Shown here piece by piece: positions 59,823 through 64,000 of a DNA stretch of 64,000 nucleotides (position 1 is its first letter; every line of letters begins with the position of its first letter). The translations under genes and the position numbers were made by a program. Origin of the DNA: Peribacillus deserti (lineage in GTDB: Bacteria > Bacillota > Bacilli > Bacillales > DSM-1321); the NCBI RefSeq assembly GCF_002863585.1, contig NZ_PGUY01000037.1, positions 1 to 64,000 on the forward strand. The letters run 5' to 3'. The notes beneath the pieces were generated by a model that did no database searches, had not been told where the DNA came from, and saw nothing but the letters and a program-made list of their open reading frames with translations.

Positions 59823-60784
59823 TAAGATTCTACCTCCCTTTTCTTAGTAATAGTTACCTGGATGATCGTAATAGCAGCTACAACCAAGAAGAAAATGAGT
59901 GCTTTGGCTTCACCAAGTCCGTATCTGTTATTAACGAATGCTTCTGTATAAATGTTAAGCGCTAACATTTCAGTCGATTTAAATGGACCGCCATTTGTAA
60001 GCGATAAGTTCACATCGAAAATTTTGAAAGAGGATGAAATGGTTAAAAACAAGCTTATGGTAACCGCGGGAGCAACCATTGGCATTGTAATGTGGCGGAG
60101 CACCTGCCATTTGTTTGCGCCGTCAATTTTAGCCGCTTCCACAATATCCTGCGGCACGTTCTGAAGAGCAGCAAGATAAATTAACATGATATAACCGGCT
60201 CCCTGCCAAACGCTTACAATTACAATTCCCCAGAAGGCTGTTTTTTCATCTCCAAGCCAAGGTAATTCAAAAAGAGATAATCCAGTAATGCTTCCGATGG
60301 ATTCAAAGCCTTTGATAAAAATGAACTGCCAGATGAAACCCAGTAAAAGACCGCCGATCAAGTTGGGCATGAAGAACACAGTCCGCAGGATATTCTTTGT
60401 TTTAAGCTTTTGCGAAACTAGCAGTGCCAGCCCAAAACCTACTACATTCGTAAGGATGATGGCGACGAGCGTGTATTTAATAGTTAGCAGGAAGGACCGC
60501 TGGAATTGCTTGTCCTCGGTAAAGAGGTATTTGAAATTATCTAACCCTACCCATGCTACATTTCCAGTTACCCCGTTCCAATCAGTAAAGGCGTAATAAA
60601 TTCCTGTAAAGAATGGTATAAGGACGATCACTGCAAAAGCTAAAAACGCAGGTCCCACAAAGAGAGTAAATAACCCAGCTTTTTTAAATTTCCTGTTAGC
60701 CTTTAACGAGGCCTTTGTGGAGATTGCAGAGTTCTTATCTTTTATAACAGGTGAATTTGCATTTTCCAGTTTAATATTGTTCAT
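59822..60784 (-). CDS. Carbohydrate ABC transporter permease, MalF/MsmF type
   Basis: A 320-residue permease with six membrane helices after a polar N-terminus. It contains FYYAFTD-like GIYYAFTDWNGVTG and the EAA loop DIVEAAKIDGANKWQVLRHI. First gene of the operon, divergent from the histidine kinase, with 182 bases between the two start codons. The arrangement (kinase/regulator divergent from permeases and binding protein) fits control of the importer by the two-component pair. Confidence 0.92.
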   Translation of the reverse strand: MNNIKLENANSPVIKDKNSAISTKASLKANRKFKKAGLFTLFVGPAFLAFAVIVLIPFFTGIYYAFTDWNGVTGNVAWVGLDNFKYLFTEDKQFQRSFLLTIKYTLVAIILTNVVGFGLALLVSQKLKTKNILRTVFFMPNLIGGLLLGFIWQFIFIKGFESIGSITGLSLFELPWLGDEKTAFWGIVIVSVWQGAGYIMLIYLAALQNVPQDIVEAAKIDGANKWQVLRHITMPMVAPAVTISLFLTISSSFKIFDVNLSLTNGGPFKSTEMLALNIYTEAFVNNRYGLGEAKALIFFLVVAAITIIQVTITKKREVES

Positions 60785-60966
60785 ATTGCACCTCCGATAC
60801 TTTCATTTTAGTGAATTGTGGAATTATTGAAACTGCTTACATTGACCATTAGGGTGGAAAATATTGAACTGAAAATAAAAAATAGTATTCTTATGCTCCA
60901 TTGAAATCCTTCCTTTATGCTACAATGTGGGAAATGTACGGTTTTTGCCTGAGAGGAGAACTAAAA

Positions 60967-62766
60967 ATGTGGTGGAGCATACGTAAAAAACTTATATTCT
61001 TTCTATTAGCAGCAACTGTTCTGCCATTCGGCATTGCCAATGCTTTTACGTATTATCGTACGACAGAGGCGCTCACCCAAAAATTTGTGACCACCAATCA
61101 CGATGTAATTAAAAATGGGGAAGATGATATTTCAAACTATTTATCGGATTTTTCTTACCTCCCAACCTCCCTCTATTATTACTCGCCATTAATGACCGTT
61201 TTAAGGCTTGGCGTCTCAAATGATATAACGAGTAATCAGGAGGAGATTAATAGAATAATGAGCTATCTGTATAATTCCCGCCCTGAAATTGAACAAATGC
61301 ATTTATATATCCATAAAGGAAAAGACTCCTATACAAACTATCATTCTTCTCTAAGTGCTCGCGGCTACTATGCGAATGTATACGAACATCCCTATTATCG
61401 TAATTTAAGCAAAACATCGGATTTTACTTTAATCGAGCCGCCTCATGAAATTTACAGCTATAATAATTTATCAATGATTCCTAATTCTGAAAAAAAAGAT
61501 GTTATAAGCTTTCATAGTGTCATAAGAGATATACCTGCTCAAACAGAACTGGCCTTTTTATCAATAGATATTGATCTGTCTAAAATAAGGGAAATCGCCG
61601 GCCGCTTATATACGGAGGATTCAGAGGACTTTTACCTGATCAATGAAAAAGGGGATGTCGTTTATTCCTCTGATGAACAACTAATTGGAAAAAAGAATAA
61701 TCAGAAGTGGTTTGAACAGCTTAAACAGGCACCTAAGAAAAATCAGAGTATGGAATGGAAGGATCCTGACTTTTCAGGTGTGATAGTTTATGAAAAGTTT
61801 TCGGGCTCTTATAAGGACTGGTATATCGTAAAAAGAATTCCATATGACATCCTTTATCAAAGTGCAAGGCAGACTACATTGATGAATATCATCATTGCCA
61901 TCATAACGATCGTGTTTGTGGTCCTGGCTACCATGTTTGTGAGCTATAGACTGACTGAACCCATTCAAGTGCTGATTTCTAATATGAAAAGGGTGGAAAA
62001 CGGAGAATTTAAAGCAGACTTCCATTCTCTTGGAAATGATGAGTTCGGATTGCTTGGCCGGCACTTTAAAATGATGATAGCTAAAATCAATGAGTTAATT
62101 GAAAAAGAGTATAAACTCGAAATAGAAAAGAAGTCTACGCAGCTGAGCGTGCTGCAGTCTCAAATTAACCCTCATTTTTTATATAATGCCCTTCAGTCCA
62201 TAGGTACACTTGCACTCCGGCATAAAGCCGTGCAAGTATACTCTCTGCTTACTTCTTTATCAAAGATGATGAGGTACAGTATAAATATGAAGGAGGATTT
62301 CGTTCCTCTCTCCGAGGAGGTTCAGCATGTTAAAGCATATTTAACATTGCAAAAACAGAGGTTTGAAGAACGGTTTGACTATAAACTCTCTATTGAACCT
62401 GAAGTGGAATTCATTTTGGTGCCAAAAATGATTCTTCAACCGATTATAGAAAATTGTTTTAAACATGGGTTTGATCAGTTGGACGAGAAGGCATTAATTG
62501 AAATAACTATATACAAGCAAAATGAGCGGCTCGGCGTAGTAGTAAAAGACAATGGGACAGGTATTTCGGAAAGTGCAGCAGCACAGATAGAAATGGATTT
62601 AATAAACCAAGTTTCTGAGTCAGGCGATTCCATTGGATTAAGAAACATTTTTGAACGTTTGAAAATTTACTATAAAGAGGATGTTTTGTTCCGTATTCAA
62701 AGTGCGGAAGGCAGCGGGTTTACGGTTTCTTTTGAAATCCCTCTTTTCCCGGCAGAGGAGGCTTAA
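60967..62766 (+). CDS. Sensor histidine kinase, YesM/LytS type
   Basis: A 599-residue kinase. A first membrane helix (LIFFLLAATVLPFGIANAFT) and a second at about 321-341 (IIAIITIVFVVLATMFVSYR) enclose an extracellular sensor. Then HAMP (TEPIQVLISNMKRVENGEFK), the histidine box QSQINPHFLYNALQSIG with phospho-acceptor H403, and a C-terminal ATPase (IENCFKHG, VKDNGTGIS). ATG 60967 with GAGGAG upstream replaces the longer frame from 60901. The partner is the response regulator six bases downstream. By analogy with YesMN it probably senses a carbohydrate or binding-protein signal. Confidence 0.93.
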   Translation: MWWSIRKKLIFFLLAATVLPFGIANAFTYYRTTEALTQKFVTTNHDVIKNGEDDISNYLSDFSYLPTSLYYYSPLMTVLRLGVSNDITSNQEEINRIMSYLYNSRPEIEQMHLYIHKGKDSYTNYHSSLSARGYYANVYEHPYYRNLSKTSDFTLIEPPHEIYSYNNLSMIPNSEKKDVISFHSVIRDIPAQTELAFLSIDIDLSKIREIAGRLYTEDSEDFYLINEKGDVVYSSDEQLIGKKNNQKWFEQLKQAPKKNQSMEWKDPDFSGVIVYEKFSGSYKDWYIVKRIPYDILYQSARQTTLMNIIIAIITIVFVVLATMFVSYRLTEPIQVLISNMKRVENGEFKADFHSLGNDEFGLLGRHFKMMIAKINELIEKEYKLEIEKKSTQLSVLQSQINPHFLYNALQSIGTLALRHKAVQVYSLLTSLSKMMRYSINMKEDFVPLSEEVQHVKAYLTLQKQRFEERFDYKLSIEPEVEFILVPKMILQPIIENCFKHGFDQLDEKALIEITIYKQNERLGVVVKDNGTGISESAAAQIEMDLINQVSESGDSIGLRNIFERLKIYYKEDVLFRIQSAEGSGFTVSFEIPLFPAEEA

Positions 62767-62772
62767 GACAAA

Positions 62773-64000
62773 TTGAAAGTGTTAATTGTTGATGATGAGC
62801 AGCATGTCCGTGAAGCCATACGGCTGCTGGGTGACTGGGATAGACAAGGAGTTAAAGAAATATATGAAGCAAGCAACGGGGAAGAAGCTACTAACTTAAT
62901 CAGCAGGCACAAACCTCAGATTATATTCTCGGATATGAAAATGCCTAAAATGGATGGGATTCAGCTCCTGGAATGGATCAAGGATAATCATCCGACAGGG
63001 AAAACCATAGTGGTAACAGGTTATGATGATTATCATTATATGAGGAAGGCGATCCATTTTGGCAGTGCGGATTATATCTTAAAGCCAGTAGATCCTGAAG
63101 TTTTGAATCAGACTCTGGAACACGCCATTAAGGCATGGGAAAAGGAAGAATTCGAGCGGAAGAAAGATAAAGACAGATATCAATTAATCAATCAGATGAA
63201 ACCTATATACCGGGACCGGATGTTTACCAAACTTTTGAATAATCATGGATTAGATGAAATGAATTACGAGGAAACTGGACTTCCCGAGTCCTCTGTTTAT
63301 CAAACTGCTCTTGTAAAAATAAATGAAAAAACGATCAAGAGGTTTGGCGGAGGCCGGGATATCGTCTATTTTACTGTTCTGAATGTGATAAATGAGATAG
63401 TCACCGCCAAGAACCGGGGGATAGGATTTCGGTATTTAGCTCATAAAGGAGAAATTGTCATCATTTTTTGGGAAAAGACGGCTGATGTTGAACAGCTGTT
63501 AATCGGAATTTATAACACATTGAAAAATGTCTTAGGGATTTCCTGCCCAATCGCCTTGGGAATCCCGGTGGATCATTCGGTTTACTTATTAAAATCTTAT
63601 CAGAAAGCAAAGGATGTCCTCCTAAGCCAAAATGTAATGGATAAGGAAGCAGTGAGGGTTTATCTTGAGGAAAGGGAGCAGGATGCACCGGAAATAAACC
63701 TTCTGTCCCACTCAGCAGCCATTGAGCTGGCTACCCAGGCTGGAGAAATAAACGCATTTGAAGAAGTTTTCGATAATATAACAAGGGATTTCCGTGAAAG
63801 GTCCTTTTTATCATGGAATCAATTGATACAGTTTGAAAAGGAATATTTGGTAATAAGTCACCGTTTTTTCACCAAATATAATATTCCTTACTCCCTATCT
63901 GAAGAAAATGAAAAAAGGATCGATCTGTTTTTTGATGAAAATGGAACCTTTATGCTTGAGGATTATATAGAAAGAAGAAAAAGGGAAATTTCCCTTATGC
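62773..64000 (+). CDS. Response regulator, YesN type (cut by window end)
   Basis: The reading frame is open from TTG 62773 to the last base. AGGAGG lies ten bases upstream. The receiver domain has LIVDDEQHV, phospho-acceptor D54 in FSDMKMPKMDG, and ILKPVD with the conserved Lys. The later 280 residues form the middle domain common to YesN-type regulators; the C-terminal AraC HTH should follow beyond the window. It is the partner of the kinase upstream and probably activates the divergent sugar ABC operon. Confidence 0.92.
   Translation, partial: MKVLIVDDEQHVREAIRLLGDWDRQGVKEIYEASNGEEATNLISRHKPQIIFSDMKMPKMDGIQLLEWIKDNHPTGKTIVVTGYDDYHYMRKAIHFGSADYILKPVDPEVLNQTLEHAIKAWEKEEFERKKDKDRYQLINQMKPIYRDRMFTKLLNNHGLDEMNYEETGLPESSVYQTALVKINEKTIKRFGGGRDIVYFTVLNVINEIVTAKNRGIGFRYLAHKGEIVIIFWEKTADVEQLLIGIYNTLKNVLGISCPIALGIPVDHSVYLLKSYQKAKDVLLSQNVMDKEAVRVYLEEREQDAPEINLLSHSAAIELATQAGEINAFEEVFDNITRDFRERSFLSWNQLIQFEKEYLVISHRFFTKYNIPYSLSEENEKRIDLFFDENGTFMLEDYIERRKREISLM

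Overview
The window looks like chromosomal DNA of a low-GC Gram-positive bacterium of the Bacillaceae. Ribosome binding sites are strong (AGGAGG type), GTG and TTG starts are common, and many genes match Bacillus families: dgkB, rlmCD, yvbH, pbuG behind a guanine riboswitch, MhqR-type quinone-stress genes, YtrA-type GntR with ABC genes, and a YesM/YesN two-component pair. The genus cannot be fixed from this alone. I saw no rRNA, tRNA, CRISPR array or intact transposase gene.

Layout. 0.2-8.6 kb holds a VanZ-like gene, a GyrI-like protein, glutaminase, an SRAP protein, then a quinone/electrophile detoxification cluster (DoxX, two ring-cleaving dioxygenases, an esterase, a flavin reductase) behind an MhqR-like operator. 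9-11.5 kb carries a small gene pair, one of them frameshifted, and a DUF485/sodium-solute symporter pair. 11.6-13.7 kb is a four-gene operon joining a heme-oxygenase-like protein, an unknown helical protein, a CarH-like cobalamin-binding domain and a PAS-STAS (RsbR-like) protein. I read this as a candidate light or cobalamin input to a stressosome-type pathway. 13.8-18.8 kb has an ECF sigma/DUF4179 pair and a GntR-ABC operon. 19-31 kb is mostly single-gene metabolic units: oxidoreductases, NAD(P)HX repair, cupin, FMN reductase, YvbH, a DMT exporter and a cytosolic alpha-amylase.

From dgkB (31.2 kb) to rlmCD (47.2 kb) lies about 15 kb of accessory DNA. In B. subtilis these two genes are neighbours (yerQ-yefA). 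The insert carries a GNAT enzyme, DUF2254, two orphan oligopeptide-type ABC permeases with an ArsR regulator and its probable operator, NUDIX and NTF2-like genes, and a complete type II Wadjet system (jetABCD, 39.0-47.1 kb), an SMC-based plasmid-defence machine. After rlmCD come DUF1456, a zinc metalloprotease, an ABC-F ATPase preceded by a leader peptide and a strong attenuator, pbuG with its riboswitch, a second ECF/DUF4179 pair, an ASCH protein, and a carbohydrate ABC importer divergent from a histidine kinase and a response regulator cut by the window end.

The non-coding DNA is rich in repeats. There are two arrays of AAGCATAA boxes at 20-22 bp pitch (about two helical turns), six GGGGACAGTCCCC palindromes, five copies of a 120-270 bp element with inverted AGGCT ends, and a second repeat that recurs inside one of those copies.
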